A stretch of DNA of 64,000 nucleotides from Amoebidium appalachense (lineage: Eukaryota > Ichthyosporea), in contig CAVNZM010000001.1 in the NCBI GenBank assembly GCA_963693365.1, positions 10,044,001-10,108,000 of the forward strand. The letters run 5' to 3'. The notes below the pieces were generated by a model that searched no databases, had not been told where the DNA came from, and saw nothing but the letters and a program-made list of their open reading frames with translations. This document shows positions 45,506-64,000 of the stretch, piece after piece; within the stretch, counting starts at the first letter, position 1, and each line of letters begins with the position of its first letter. The translations under genes and the position numbers were made by a program.

Positions 45506-46373
45506 TTTTATTTTAAGGTGGGTATCACGCAGAGGCACAGTGGTGTAAGGTAGCTCTGGCTCTATTAACTGAACGTACTAAACTGAATTTTTAGTCGTGT
45601 GTCTCGTGATTCACTCCTCCCTGTGAGAGGAGTTCTCACGAAGCTGATTCCCGGTGGGACGGGGATGAATCCGATTGGCTAACACAATGATAAAGTAACT
45701 CCTATTGGTTCATTGGTCTGGCCAATTGATTATCATTGACTAATCCCACACATGGGCCATATGTGGCTATCGAATCACCATATATGGTAAGTGCTAGGTG
45801 CGGCCTGCGGTTTCACTACGGCCGTACGTGATATCATGATGGAGTGGGTCTTGCACTGCAAGAGCGACTTTCCATCTGATCTGAGGGTAATATTAGTTCC
45901 AATGGGTTTTAGAGGACCTATTACAATATCTATGATAACACAAGATCAAACACACCCAGGCTCTAATCGCAGCCCCACCTTCCCTCCTCCCCCCTCCCCC
46001 CTGCAAGGCACTCCTTCCCCCCCTCCCGCTCCCCTCCCCCCCCCCCCCCCCCCCCCACCCACCCACCCACCCACCCACCCCCGCCCCCGCCCCAGTCTAG
46101 TTTAAGCAGTCAATAGTATGCCATCTCAGTGATCGATCTATGATCTTGGAGTAACGTTTGCTCTACGTGTGTATTGTATGTACATAACGAGTGGGCCTGT
46201 GTGTCTTGCTTCTTTATTTTAAGGATGACCCAAATCCCAAAATTTTGCAAATTCGTGATCACAGGCGTAGAATCCAGGAATTTAACGAGTGGCATAGACA
46301 TCAGGTGTGCGTGTGCGTGCACGGTGTGTACGTGTGTGGGTGTGTGTACATGTGACATGGGGGGAGCGGAAGG

Positions 46374-46417
<44 letters not shown>

Positions 46418-46766
46418 AGGTATCCACCACCCAGTCCGGGGATGGGTGGGTCCCCCCCCTCCCTCCCCCCTCCTCAAAGTAACCGCAGGGGGTGGGTCCC
46501 CCCCCCCCCCACACACACACACACCCACACACCCACCCCCAGCCACCCCCCGACTCCCCTCCGCGCGTGCGCGTGATAATTGCAGATTAACTTTAATTCC
46601 ACCCGCCAAAGGCTATATTCGCTGGGTTTCTTTTTTCTTTTTTTTTTTTTTCCTTTTTTTTTTTTTGTGGGGGGGGGGGGGGGGGTTGCTTCAGTTTCAA
46701 ATTGGTCACTGGTGCATACAATCCCCCCTCCCCCCCCCCCCCCCCCCCATCCCCCTCCCCCCTCCC

Positions 46767-46797
<31 letters not shown>

Positions 46798-47431
46798 ACT
46801 TTCCACCCCTTTTTGCTGGTGCTCTCCTTCTGCCGGATGCATACTCTGTGTGTGTTCTTTGCAAAATCTGCTTTGTGTAGTCTGCAGGAAATGTGTGGGT
46901 TGCTACATGGTATACCATATGCTCTATACTATGGCATTTTCTAACGTTAACAACAACGCCCCCTCCCCTCCCCTCCCCCCCCCCCCCAGGCCCCCGCCCC
47001 ACTCACCTCCCCCCCCCCCCCCCTCCCTCTCCCTGCTCATTTACTTGTGTAAATGCACGTGCATACGCACACGAGCGCGCGCACACACACAGGCACCGCA
47101 AACACACGCACACACGCACACACAAACACACATGCAGCCGGGTCAACTATTTCCGATTATGAATAATTATCATTGGAGACAAGTTTATCACGCTCACCGT
47201 GCAGTTTTCATGTGCGTATCTGTGTTGCGGGTGTGTGGCCGAGTGTATGTATCTGCATGTTCGAACATTCATGCGTAATATGCTATCTGAAGTGCTAAAT
47301 TATTAAATCGCTGGTTTAAGTTTGAGTACCTGGTGATTGTGCGTGTGCCTGTGGTACGTGCGTGTGCAGGTACCATACTGTGTGAACTAAAGACGTGTGA
47401 AAGTGTGTGTGTGTGTTTGCGCGCGCACCTT

Positions 47432-47464
<33 letters not shown>

Positions 47465-47480
47465 AGCCCAATTTTCTCGA

Positions 47481-48179
47481 TTACGGCCACTCATACATGC
47501 GATTTACCAAATCCTGTACCAATTCATGCACTAACAACATGGGCATATCGTTCCATTTAAGGGCATAGTAACTTTGCGGGAAAAAGTGCATTGCGTCAAA
47601 ATATCTATCTCCCCTAGTGGCCGTCATTTGGTGTATATCCCACACCTCATATCCCGCCTCAGAAAACATTTTCCGGCCAATCTGCGCCCGTCTCCACTGG
47701 TGATATTCCGACCGAAAGGAAAAGCCAACTATGAAATTTCGTACATATGCAGCAGGCAGTGTTATGTAGATAATCCTTTTGCCCTGAAATTTCGATTTGA
47801 GATCGTCGATTATCCGCCTGAGGGAACGAATATATGTGTTTTCCGAAAAACTAAAAAAACTGTCGTGGATTGCCCCGTCTTGAAATATAATAACGTCATA
47901 ATGTGCATACGGAGGGGCTTTACTCAAAATCCGGGTTTTTTCAAACCAAGTTCCCCTAAGCTTCCTGTATTCAGCATAGGTTGGCATTACGGAACCGGGG
48001 ATTTCAGGACACGGAAATCGGTCAAAGTGGTCTGCGGTGCCGTATGATTGAAAGAGGTCGATCGTTATGTTGTGCCTCGTGTATGAGTGATACTCTGGAG
48101 TGACGAGTTGTCCGTGGTAGTTTGTTTCTTTGCGCATCGGAAGGTTGGTGGCTAGGTCCTGTGCATGTGTGTGTGTGTG

Positions 48180-48250
<71 letters not shown>

Positions 48251-49457
48251 ACGTGCGTGTGTGTGCGTGTGTGTGCATTTGTTTGTGTGTGTCTTTGCAT
48301 GTACGTGTGTGTTAGTTTGCGGCGAAGTAGGCGTGGGTGGATGGGTGGGTGGGGGGAAGGAGGGGAGGGGGGGGGGGAGGGGGGAGGGGAAGGGGAGATG
48401 GAGGTTTTTTTTGGGGGGGGGGGGGGGGGGGGGGGGGAGGGGGGGGAGCTCAGGGGTGGGGGGAGGGGCTTCGGATCGGGAGGGGGAGGGGGGATCATGG
48501 GAGATGTTAGTCACGCACGCCTTGCCTGGAAGGCTTTCTCTTTACATGCAGCTGTATTGTACTATTATAAGTTCTCGTTGCTCTTTCGAACAATCTGTAG
48601 TGTGTGTGTTTGTGCACAAGGTCGTGTGCCCCCCTTTAAAAAGACCTTTTCAAGAAACTTTGTAAAGCGCACCACCCGCCTTGGCACACAATCTCAATTA
48701 CAATCATCTCCCCCTCCCCCCCCCCCCCTCCCCTCCCCCGGGCCATCCTCCTTGCCCTTCCCCCCCCCTTCAATCCCCCCCTCACCTTTCCTCCACCTCG
48801 TTCCCTGCTTCCCCCCCCCCCCCCCCCCCCCAGGAGTCCCGCCAACACACACACATACAAACACACGCGCGCGCACGCGCACACACACACACACCTGCAC
48901 GTCAATTTGTCAACCCACATCCCACAAAGTACTATTCATTATGCAATCCCCTGGTGATTACATAAAACATTAATCCCGTACCTTCCAACTGACCAATCCC
49001 GTGACGTCATCGGTCCCAGCGCCGTGCAGATACTGCACCAGTGCCAGCCACAGGTTGTACGACCGGCTGTCCCCCAACAACACCACCCGCCTCTGCCCGG
49101 CTGCCACCGCCTTTTGCGCAAAATTCTCCGGCCCAATGTACCTGAGCCGGCAGCCAACCGGCACCCACACAGATGCGTCCACCACGAGCATGCCCGAGTC
49201 ATCCAGCCGACACCCCTCCGTGCTGGTGTTTCGGGTCGGGTTGGTGGTCCGGTTCGGGAAGCAAACGGTCTGGGCCACCCATCTGCCCGTGGAGGGGCTG
49301 GCCATGGTGCAGGGGGGCAGGTGGGATGTCGACAGAGGCTGGGGGGTGATGGTGACGGTCGCATGGGGGAATGCGGTCTGGTTGAGAGGAAAGGGGTGTG
49401 GGGACATGTTAGTGCGTATGATTCAGCTGACGCCCTCCCCCACCCCCTCCCCCCCCC

Positions 49458-49505
<48 letters not shown>

Positions 49506-49619
49506 ACACACGCACAGCCCCAATCCCCCGCCCACCCACCTTGTTCCCCGGGATGCCCCTGCACCCCGCTTAGGGTTTTTTGTTTTTCTAAAGTTTTTGG
49601 TGATGATGGTGGTGGTGGT

Positions 49620-49679
<60 letters not shown>

Positions 49680-51886
49680 TGTGTGTGTGTGTGTGTGTGT
49701 TTAGGGGGGGGGGGGAGGGGAGGGGGGGAGGGGAGGGGTGTGGGGGAGGGGAGGGGGGGGGGGGGGGGGCTGGCAGGCATGAAATGAGGTATTAAGAGAA
49801 GAGCCTGTTGCAAAAGATCACTTTTGACGGTTATGGCATTGCATGCGGAGGGAAGGGGTAGTGAGGGTCACGGGTTGCAGGGAGGGGGGAGGGAGGGTCC
49901 TTCGAGTAAGGAGAAAAGGGTTGGGGGCATGTAAAATACCTCCTGTGTGGCCAATTGCCCGACAGTAAGGAGATTAATAGCATTTATGTATCGGCTACCG
50001 ACTGTGGCGCCACATTGGGGGGGGGGTCTATCGGATGCACCTCGTGCATGAACATTCTAGAAAGATGCACCAGCACCACGTGGTAGGTGCCGGCAGCCGC
50101 ATGTCTCATGTCGAGTGTGCACGTGTACGTGCCATTGCAGTGGTCGTAACTGAATGCATATGCGCGGAACTCCCGACCAACACCCCCCTCTGCCTCAGAA
50201 ATCCCGGAAATTTGGGTGAGCTCGCACCGGAAAACGTCGCCTCCGTAGGTCCGATTATTTCCTTGGATATCCCTTGCAGTGAGATATACAATGCCTATCC
50301 CGTTGTCACTGTACACGTGCACGTGGGTGTTGTTTGCGACGGTTTCTTCGCTGCCGTCGACTGTCTGCATGACGTCACACCGCTCACCGGCAGTCATGTC
50401 CACAAACGGGAATTTCACGCCAGGCACGTGCGCTGCATCTGATTGGAGGAGGGTGTCGGCTGGTTAGATCGGGGCCAGATTTTTTTTTTTTTGGAGGGGG
50501 AGGGGGGGGAGGGGGGGGGGGGGGACGATCATCGGATGATGTGTGTGTATGCCAGTATGTAAGTTATAAATTTGTTGAAGGGTATGCAGCGCACGTGCGC
50601 ACGAGTGTATGTATGTTTAAATGTGTGTGTGCGTGTGTGCGTGTGTGTGCGTGCATATCTGTGGCGTGTTCTTGTGTGCTGAAGTGTAGAGGTGCGCCGG
50701 TTCGTGTGTGTGCCGGACCCAATGTATGTGTGTGTACGTGTGTGTGTGTGTGTGTGTGTGTGTGTTTCTCATGTGGTAGTGCACGTGATTTTGTGCCTGT
50801 TTTAGTGTAGAGCATGGTTGTGATAAAGTTGTCACTGGCGTCTTTCCAAGGCCCCATATTTAAGGATTTTCTGTGTGTGGAAAGTAAGTGCGAGTGTGCA
50901 GTGTGTGTATGTGTATGAATATGTGTGTTCTTACGCGCACGCGCAAGATAATTTCCGCAAGTGTGCGCATTTGTCAGCAATACTCCCCTGCGTGGTTGTG
51001 TGCGAGCTTGGCAGCGGCTGTAACTCAAGGGATCGTCCATGTCTAATTCGGGTTGATTGAACAGCGCAAGACAAACAGCAAGGAAACTGCGTTTTCACAC
51101 TATATGTTGCGTGCTGTTTTCAACGTTACTGTTTTATTTTCTTCTTCTTCTACTTCTTCTTTTTCCGGAGGCAGAGGGGGACGAAGGGGGGAGGTTGGGG
51201 GGGGGGGGGTGGAGAGGGGGGAGGGAGTGGTAGAGGAAGTGGGAGGGGGGTTCCGGGAGGGGGTATGAGGTGGGGGGAGGGGTGGGGGAGGGGGATTCCG
51301 AGGGGGAGGGGGACGTGAGGTGGCGGGGGGGGGGGGGGGGGGGGGGGGGGGAGATTCAGCTGAAGCGTAAGACACAATCTTCCCGGGCATACGTACCATA
51401 AATGTATTGATCAAGAACCTTCGTTTCTATCATTTCTTTCTTTTTTACTTCGCCGTCACCAGGAACTACGGTATGAGCCAGAGTGAGAGCTTTTCCTTCT
51501 GCCTTTTGGGTCTTTGTGGGGAGAGGAGGTAATGTTGTGTTGCCATGAATAGTCGGGTTGTTGACACCAAAAGCAACGGCACCGGAATTCGACCTGGGAG
51601 GGCAAAGGAAAATTGCAACGAAAGAGAAAAGAAGGACAAAACCCACTGCCATCAAAGTGTGCTTTGTGCTCGAGGGGCAATAATTCAATAGCGCTTTCAT
51701 GTTTTTGGTGCTCATGTAGTTCTTGCAGTTTTCTGTTCCAGGCACGTGTGTTGCTTCAACATCATACTCGGAGCAGTGCAACCTAGTGGCTGCAAAGTTG
51801 AGTTCTGAATCCACAGAGGGGGACTCGAGAAGTGGAGAAAGCAGTAGGGATGATGACCCATGCTTGAACGTGTCTGTCGGTGTCAT
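47481..51886 (-). CDS. Gene E: NXPE-like type II membrane SGNH protein, frameshifted in exon 2
   Basis: Read on the minus strand: exons 51886-51397, 50438-49940, 49377-48982, 48158-47481 (stop TAA). Exon lengths match D except exon 2, which is 499 instead of 497 bp. Exon 1 gives a cytosolic tail of about 70 residues, the membrane segment (core MAVGFVLLFSFVAIFL) and a stalk ending LDQYIYG, equivalent to LEQYIHG in C and LDQSIYG in D. Exon 2 is the filamin/NXPE-like domain. Exons 3-4 hold GDSRSYN, the QDGAIHDSF segment and FDAMHFF. A C-run of ten on the coding strand (50017-50026) is two longer than an in-frame eight would be, and it shifts the frame after the IDPP segment. Restoring frame would give about 686 aa. 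Same orientation as D; intron 1 of D and E also share non-coding similarity, so the duplication is fairly recent. Confidence 0.82.
48159..48900. repeat. Gene E intron 3: (GT)n, G-rich and C-rich blocks
   Basis: GT 48166-48246 abuts the exon 4 acceptor (coding-strand CA ending GCACAG); G-rich 48340-48495; C-runs 48715-48730 and 48812-48832; CA/CG 48845-48893. Confidence 0.9.
49378..49939. repeat. Gene E intron 2: poly-C, CA, (GT)n and G-rich
   Basis: C-run 49458-49490 followed by CA to 49511; GT with GTGC units 49621-49702; G-rich 49706-49768. The remaining sequence is not coding. Confidence 0.9.
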
Positions 51887-53182
51887 TGTTATTGTGTCTT
51901 TCTTTTCTAAACGTTCGTTCCTGCATCAGCAAATTTCTTTTCTTCAGTGGAAAAAGTGCACGGACAGACTGAAAGGGTAGGGAAAAACTGCTATGTTTAC
52001 CTTCAGTCATTCGAAAGTTTGAAACAAGGCTCCAAATCAATAGAACGAAAAAACGAAAAAAGATTTTTTTTTATTTTTTTATGTGTCCCTTTTACTAAGT
52101 AATTCTCCAGGATTTATCGATGTCTTTGTTCATAACTTGTTAAGAGGGGCGAAGGTGTAACTCCATCAGTGCATCGTCTCTTCCGTCGAGCCAGTTATGT
52201 GCTCCACTGCAGAGAGCCAAAAAAAGGAAATAAACTATATATATGTCCGTTTTTATTGAAAGGGAAAAAAAGGAAGAAAGGAAAAAGGGAAACAAGAAGC
52301 AAACCGAACGACTTCTTGGTATTGCTTGAACGTTGGTAGAAGTTGAAAAAGAAGACTGGGAATATGGCTTCGAAAATTGCGTCCCTTATCCTTTATCAGA
52401 TCCGGGCATGTCGACATTTTCACATGCAGAAAAGTTTTCACATGTCGTCACTTTCACATGTCAGCACAGCTGCTGCTGCCTGCCGGTGCTTCATTGCACT
52501 GAATTACAGCCTGCCGCTGTTCCATGGCCATTTGGTTCTCAGACTACGCATAGATACACCCTTAGGCAGAACGATATACCTACATATCAGAGACAGTGCT
52601 GATGTAAATGCACTTTCCTACCTCGAAAAAGTATTCACATTACATACATAAGCCATCTAAGCCATGATAATAGTGCGACACTTTCCTATGAAGTCTTTTT
52701 GTCTAAGACTTGCATATTCGAAGCCAGTCGACACATGTAGGCCTACATCAGACTGAGTGCGAGTCAAGTGAGCTGGGCAGCCTTTTCATTATAATTTGGA
52801 CACTGAAGCATGTTCGCATATTTTACACAACCACTCCTCTTTGTCCGTCAACTCTGTGTTTTCTTTGTACAGTATTCCCGCAGATCAATCGTGTGCTTGT
52901 GCACGTGCACGTGCACGTGATGGTGTGTGAATAAATGTACCACATATGGCTAAAGGCTGTTCACATGCTATTGGACATCGTGAACTCGATCCCGATTGGT
53001 CGATTTTTCCTATTGGCTAAATCCGCACCCAACAAATGTCGTTCACGTGTGCACGGGGCTGTGCACGTGCTCCCCTTTTGAATTTCACTCCTTCACAAGA
53101 ATTCATGAATGGGCGCTTGACAGACTGGGGACGGTGTGCTGCTGTCTGTACGTCCGCAAGGGTTTGTTCTCCCCCATGTGCC

Positions 53183-53245
<63 letters not shown>

Positions 53246-53356
53246 CCAACCCCCTCTTTATGTGTGCGCCTCTGCAGCTCTCTGTGTCACGGTGTGTCTG
53301 TGCATGTGAACTATATATGTCTGTGTGTGTGCGCGCGTGGTGGTGGTGGTGATGTG

Positions 53357-53408
<52 letters not shown>

Positions 53409-53493
53409 GGGGGAACAAACCCCAAAGCAAAAACACGAGAGCAAAACAATTGTGTAGGCAAACTATGGGTTTCGAATAGTCGCCCTAGGGACC

Positions 53494-53565
<72 letters not shown>

Positions 53566-54072
53566 TGAGGGGGGGGGGGGGGGGGGGAGGATTCTGGACC
53601 AATCAGCTGCAGATGTTTAAAATTACGAATTTATTAACTGCAACTACGTAGACAGCATTGGTGTACATCGCTTCCCCTACATATTCCCTGCCTATTCAGA
53701 TAATATTCCAACCAGTGGCATTGCAAGAAAGCTCACCATCACACACAGACGTATTAAGAAAACACAAGGCCGTGATTATCAAATAATAATCTCAATCCAT
53801 CATATATCAATAACAAACGCATAATTATCCGAATAATACGCCAAGAGAAGCACACCTCTGCAATCCATAGAGGCTCCAAACGATTCCCCTAACATCTCAC
53901 CACCATCGCAAGAATCCACACACACACACACTTAAAAACCCACAATCCTTAAAAGAACCCCTCACGAACAGCCCCCAAAAACCTTTCTCACGCATGTATA
54001 TCTTACGGATATCCCACGAAATTCCCAAGAATACACTCGCATCACGCAGTGTAAATAAATACGGCGGTGGTT
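51887..54072. other. Intergenic region between gene E and the ATP6AP1-like gene
   Basis: Unique AT-richer sequence 51900-53150, C-run of about 57 (53185-53240), GT/G block 53357-53413, GT/G 53496-53587. No gene recognised. The promoter of gene E (minus strand) is expected at about 51900-52300. Confidence 0.65.
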
Positions 54073-60599
<6,527 letters not shown>

Positions 60600-61182
60600 G
60601 ACGAGAACCGAGTATAGAGGCTACACACCTGTGTGACGACCACATAAACAGCGGAACGTTGGCGCACGCTGTTCCAAAGAGCGCACTAATAACTGCTAGC
60701 CTCATTTTTATAAATGGCGTGTTTCCCGAAGTACATGCACTACAAAAAACACCACACCAACAAACGTGTGGATGACAAAAAAAGTCCGTTGATCGTGCTT
60801 AAAACGAGGACACCCCGGTAAGTGTAAAGCCACAATTTGCTGTGTCCTATCAAAAAGGTTTCACAAGCTATAAGTTCCCATTAATAAAACATGAAAAGGC
60901 CCAAATTGAAGTCAGGCGAAGGAACCCTGAGAAACTTTTGCGGAAAAAAAACTTAGCGCCGGAAAACTGAAGGGAGGCCGGCCGATTTGGGGCTGTGCGA
61001 TCTCTTTCCTTATTTGGTTCGGCTTAAGAGCGCGGCAGAGCGCGGCAGTGTCTATCTGGCCAATCAGCCATGAGTATAGCTTGGAGCCGGGGCCGGGGGC
61101 CGGGGGGCCTCGGGGGGAGCCTCGGGGGGGGGGGTGAGGGGGCGTCCCGGGAGGAGGGGGGAAACGTGTGTACATTTTTTTT

Positions 61183-61232
<50 letters not shown>

Positions 61233-61415
61233 TGTATGTGTGTACACGCGTTATGTGCACAGCGAGGATCGAGCGAGATCTATCATATGGCCGTGGCAGG
61301 CTCGCAGTTCCGCGGCCGCGGCGAAAAGTTTGCACATCGGATGAAGCTAATTATAACGTTGAGTGTTGCAGAGGGCAGGGCCCCAGGGGAGCAGGGGAGG
61401 AGAAGGGGAGTGGGG

Positions 61416-61450
<35 letters not shown>

Positions 61451-62214
61451 GGGGGGGGAGGGGGGGGGGAGAGGGGGAGGGAGGACGGAGAGGGAGAGAT
61501 TGTGTCACAATTTGTGTGCACGTGCCCGGCGAAGTCGTGCGAACCCGGGTTGAAAACGGGTACGGTGCGCACATGTGTGCGTGTGTGCGCGCGCACAACT
61601 TGTTGTGCGAGGTGGGGAGAGAGGGGGGAGCCGGTCCTCAGTCCAGCAAAGAGATTTGTTCAAGTCTGGTCCCAAGGGACATTTACTGAGGCCAGACCGT
61701 AGAGGGCCTAAACCCGACTATGCATGGCACAGACCGCATTCGGCACTCCTGGGCCATACATACATGCACTCAGGTCCGGCCCGAAATACGATATATCTCA
61801 CGTATATCCAGTATCTGCATGTTTTATGCAACGAGACGTACGGAAATTGACACAGTCGCGCCGAAAATCCAGCACGTGTAGGGTCATCCACTGACTATCC
61901 AAATTTGCGAAAAGTACTATACACCAACAGTCGCACACACGGGACTAAACGAAACAGTTAAAACATGAACCGAAGATACGCAAGTAATTCTAAAAAAAAA
62001 AAAAAAACCTCTGTATAGCTTCTATCCATAGTGTAGATACATTCAACAGCGATTGTGTGTGTGCTCTCCGTTCGTCTGCGTACAATGTGTATAGTTTTGT
62101 GTTCTTATAAGTGTGTGCAAGTGTTTGTGTGTGTGTGTGCATGGTTGGTGCGTGTGTGTGCATGCTTGTGCGTGTTTTTGTGTGGGTGTGTGTGAATGTA
62201 TGTAAGCATGTGTG

Positions 62215-62246
<32 letters not shown>

Positions 62247-62254
62247 GTGTGTGT

Positions 62255-62322
<68 letters not shown>

Positions 62323-62327
62323 CATCG
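60600..62327. other. Region between the ATP6AP1-like gene start and the ISCA1 3' end
   Basis: No gene recognised. GC-rich patch 61060-61150, GT 61180-61235, G-rich 61418-61480, unique sequence 61500-62100, GT 62210-62320. Promoter activity for the ATP6AP1-like gene and the ISCA1 3' UTR are expected here. Confidence 0.6.
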
Positions 62328-62483
62328 TCACGTGGTGAAACTCTCGCCGCATGCGCACGAGTGCTTGACGTTCGGGTTGTTGAAGACAAAGCCAGCGCTC
62401 AGTTTCTCGTCAACATAGTCCATCTCCGACCCAATCACGGACATCAGCGCCTTACTGCACGTGCATAAATATTAGTCCATGCG

Positions 62484-62526
<43 letters not shown>

Positions 62527-62576
62527 CACACACACACACCACCACCACCACCACCACACACACACACATACACAAA

Positions 62577-62608
<32 letters not shown>

Positions 62609-62940
62609 AAAAACACAGGGAAAAGGACGTACGGTTATACACTACCCTACACGGTTACACACACCTCCCCTTTGCCAGCCTCCCAGAAAAGAAACCTGGC
62701 TCAAAAGACACGCGTCATTTCTTACAACATCAAACGCGCGAACCCCCCACAAGTTACACACACGTGGGCGCCTGTGGGACATTTACACACTCACGATACA
62801 TACACAGACATGCGCACACTCTATCGTGCAGTCTCATCTCCCACGTACCCATATTAGCACCCCCCCCCCCCCCCCCCAACCACCACCACCACGCACAACC
62901 ACCACCACGTGACTTATCGCCGTCCCCCCTTCCCCCCTCC

Positions 62941-62971
<31 letters not shown>

Positions 62972-63051
62972 AAAAAAAAAAAAAAACGGCGCTAGGCGTG
63001 CGCTCATGCACCCTCCCTTCCCTCGTTCACACCCTCTAATCCCCCGTCCTC

Positions 63052-63085
<34 letters not shown>

Positions 63086-63310
63086 AGTCCCCCGTCCCCC
63101 CCCCCCCCCCCCCCCCCAAACAAACACATACCCACACCCACACCCACACACCCCAAACCTCCCCCCCCCCAATACACACACACACACACAACACACACCT
63201 ATCGATCAGTACCCTTGCACCATCAACCATCACCTCCTCATCAAACTTGTCTTTCTTCTCCCTCCCTTCCTTCTCCCCCCCCCCCCCCTCCCCCCCCCCT
63301 CCCCCCCCCC

Positions 63311-63361
<51 letters not shown>

Positions 63362-63383
63362 TACCTACACACACAAGAAAAAG

Positions 63384-63414
<31 letters not shown>

Positions 63415-63611
63415 CACGCACACAACACACACCTGTCGATCAGTACCCTTGCACCATCAACCACCACCTCCTCATCGAACTTGTCCTTCTTCTCTGCCAG
63501 CGACATGGTGAAGCTCAAACCGTTGCACCCCCTCCGCTGTACCCCAACCTTCAAAGCGTTTGCGTGATTTTCAGCCAATAGGCTCTTAACACGGTTCACC
63601 GCGGCAGGCGT
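62328..63611 (-). CDS. ISCA1: Iron-sulfur cluster assembly protein ISCA1 (A-type carrier), last two exons
   Basis: Minus-strand exons 63611-63433 and 62454-62328 (stop TGA); the 5' exons lie right of the window. Exon phases agree (2 in, 2 out). The first exon begins [12 protein letters not shown] and contains the ISCA1 signature RRGCNGLSF with the first conserved cysteine. The last exon contains [19 protein letters not shown] and the C-terminal CACGESF, giving the three cysteines used for Fe-S cluster or iron binding. ISCA1 is a mitochondrial A-type carrier acting late in Fe-S assembly, especially for 4Fe-4S clusters. The cysteines and the family core are intact here. The donor of the first exon runs straight into a CA/GT array. 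Confidence 0.93.
62487..63360. repeat. Poly-C, (CCA)n, (AAAG)n and (ATA)n in the ISCA1 intron
   Basis: C-run 62487-62524, CCA units 62541-62556, AAAG units 62576-62610, C/A runs 62940-62985, C-runs 63055-63083 and 63097-63117, ATA/AAT array 63311-63360 of about 16 units. Confidence 0.93.
63199..63260 (-). pseudogene. Duplicated 3' half of an ISCA1 exon inside the ISCA1 intron
   Basis: These 62 bases match 63433-63494 with four differences (all transitions) at an offset of 234 bp, and both copies end in the same AG|gtgtg donor. The encoded segment is [19 protein letters not shown], with one V to M change; three of the four changes are synonymous. No convincing acceptor lies upstream, because poly-G/poly-A-like purine sequence precedes it, so it is probably not spliced in. 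Confidence 0.8.
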
Positions 63612-64000
63612 CTGTAAGGAAAAGGGTAAGGGGGGTGGTCAGCGTATGTGCTCGTGCACACGAACGCAGGGCCGTAGGCACACATACACACACGCCCGCG
63701 CAAGTGCAAGCACAAGCACAAGTACAAGCACAAGCACAAGCACAAACACACAACACAGACACTCGCGCGTACACACACACACACACACAAGCACATCTAC
63801 ACCCGCACATACCCCCCCCCCCCCCCCCCCCCCAAACACACACACACACCACCCCAACACGGCACACACGACAAATGTAAACACACGAGAGAGAAGAGGG
63901 CACATACACTCACAGGAGTGCACATCACCACACATGCACATACCAGCAAATGCATTTGCTTGTTCTTCAGACTACCTTTACCTCTCCCTATCTACATCTC
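63612..64000. other. ISCA1 intron to the right window edge
   Basis: CA-rich with AAGCAC hexamer-like units (63695-63745) and a C-run 63811-63833. No further ISCA1 exon is visible, so the 5' exons lie outside the window. Confidence 0.7.

Larger units (their letters stand above)
42096..47480. other. Intergenic region upstream of gene D and downstream of gene E
   Basis: Contains the family 2 repeats, unique sequence at 43400-44400, C-rich 44440-44530 and 44670-44720, a G-run of about 55 (45009-45063), G-run 45470-45504, poly-C 46030-46095, poly-G 46379-46414 and C/CA 46725-46800. No gene recognised. Confidence 0.65.

Overview
The window is nuclear DNA from a eukaryote. Every recognisable gene is split by GT-AG introns, and the gap sequence is saturated with (CA/GT)n, (CT)n, (GGGT)n and very long poly-C/poly-G runs. 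I could not identify the organism. The Ac45-like V-ATPase accessory protein, the nuclear ISCA1 gene and the NXPE-like filamin-fold plus SGNH proteins fit a protist, an alga or an early-branching animal. Nothing seen is bacterial or viral.

Layout: (1) 26-8317 (+) holds the last seven recognised exons of gene A, whose 5' end lies left of the window. (2) About 11904-27162 (+) holds gene B, a tandem paralogue of A with matching exon order and mostly matching exon lengths and phases. A and B form a protein family I do not recognise. It has a conserved N-terminal domain, an aromatic G/Y/P segment, long low-complexity S/N/P/E linkers, three copies of an F-L-x-x-L/F-G-x-W/F/L-L/I motif (one per exon), and a basic WWRRRKPR C-terminal exon. 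(3) 27163-29446 is unique intergenic DNA. (4) 29447-33754 (+), 36554-41910 (-) and 47481-51886 (-) are three paralogous four-exon genes (C, D, E). They encode type II membrane proteins with an NXPE/filamin-like domain followed by an SGNH (PC-esterase type) domain, so they are probably Golgi glycan-modifying enzymes. C and D are convergent; D and E are head-to-tail. Each copy has one reading-frame lesion as the sequence stands, two of them at G/C homopolymers. (5) 54073-60599 (-) is a short Ac45/ATP6AP1-like V-ATPase accessory subunit. (6) 62328-63611 (-) is the 3' part of ISCA1, with a partial extra copy of its penultimate exon in the intron.

The remainder is simple-sequence DNA, three minisatellites (about 37 bp, 41 bp and 29 bp units), a perfect 392-bp duplication, and two families of short dispersed repeats. 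Exon boundaries come from reading frame, splice consensus and paralogue comparison. No transcript data were available, so first exons are the weakest calls.
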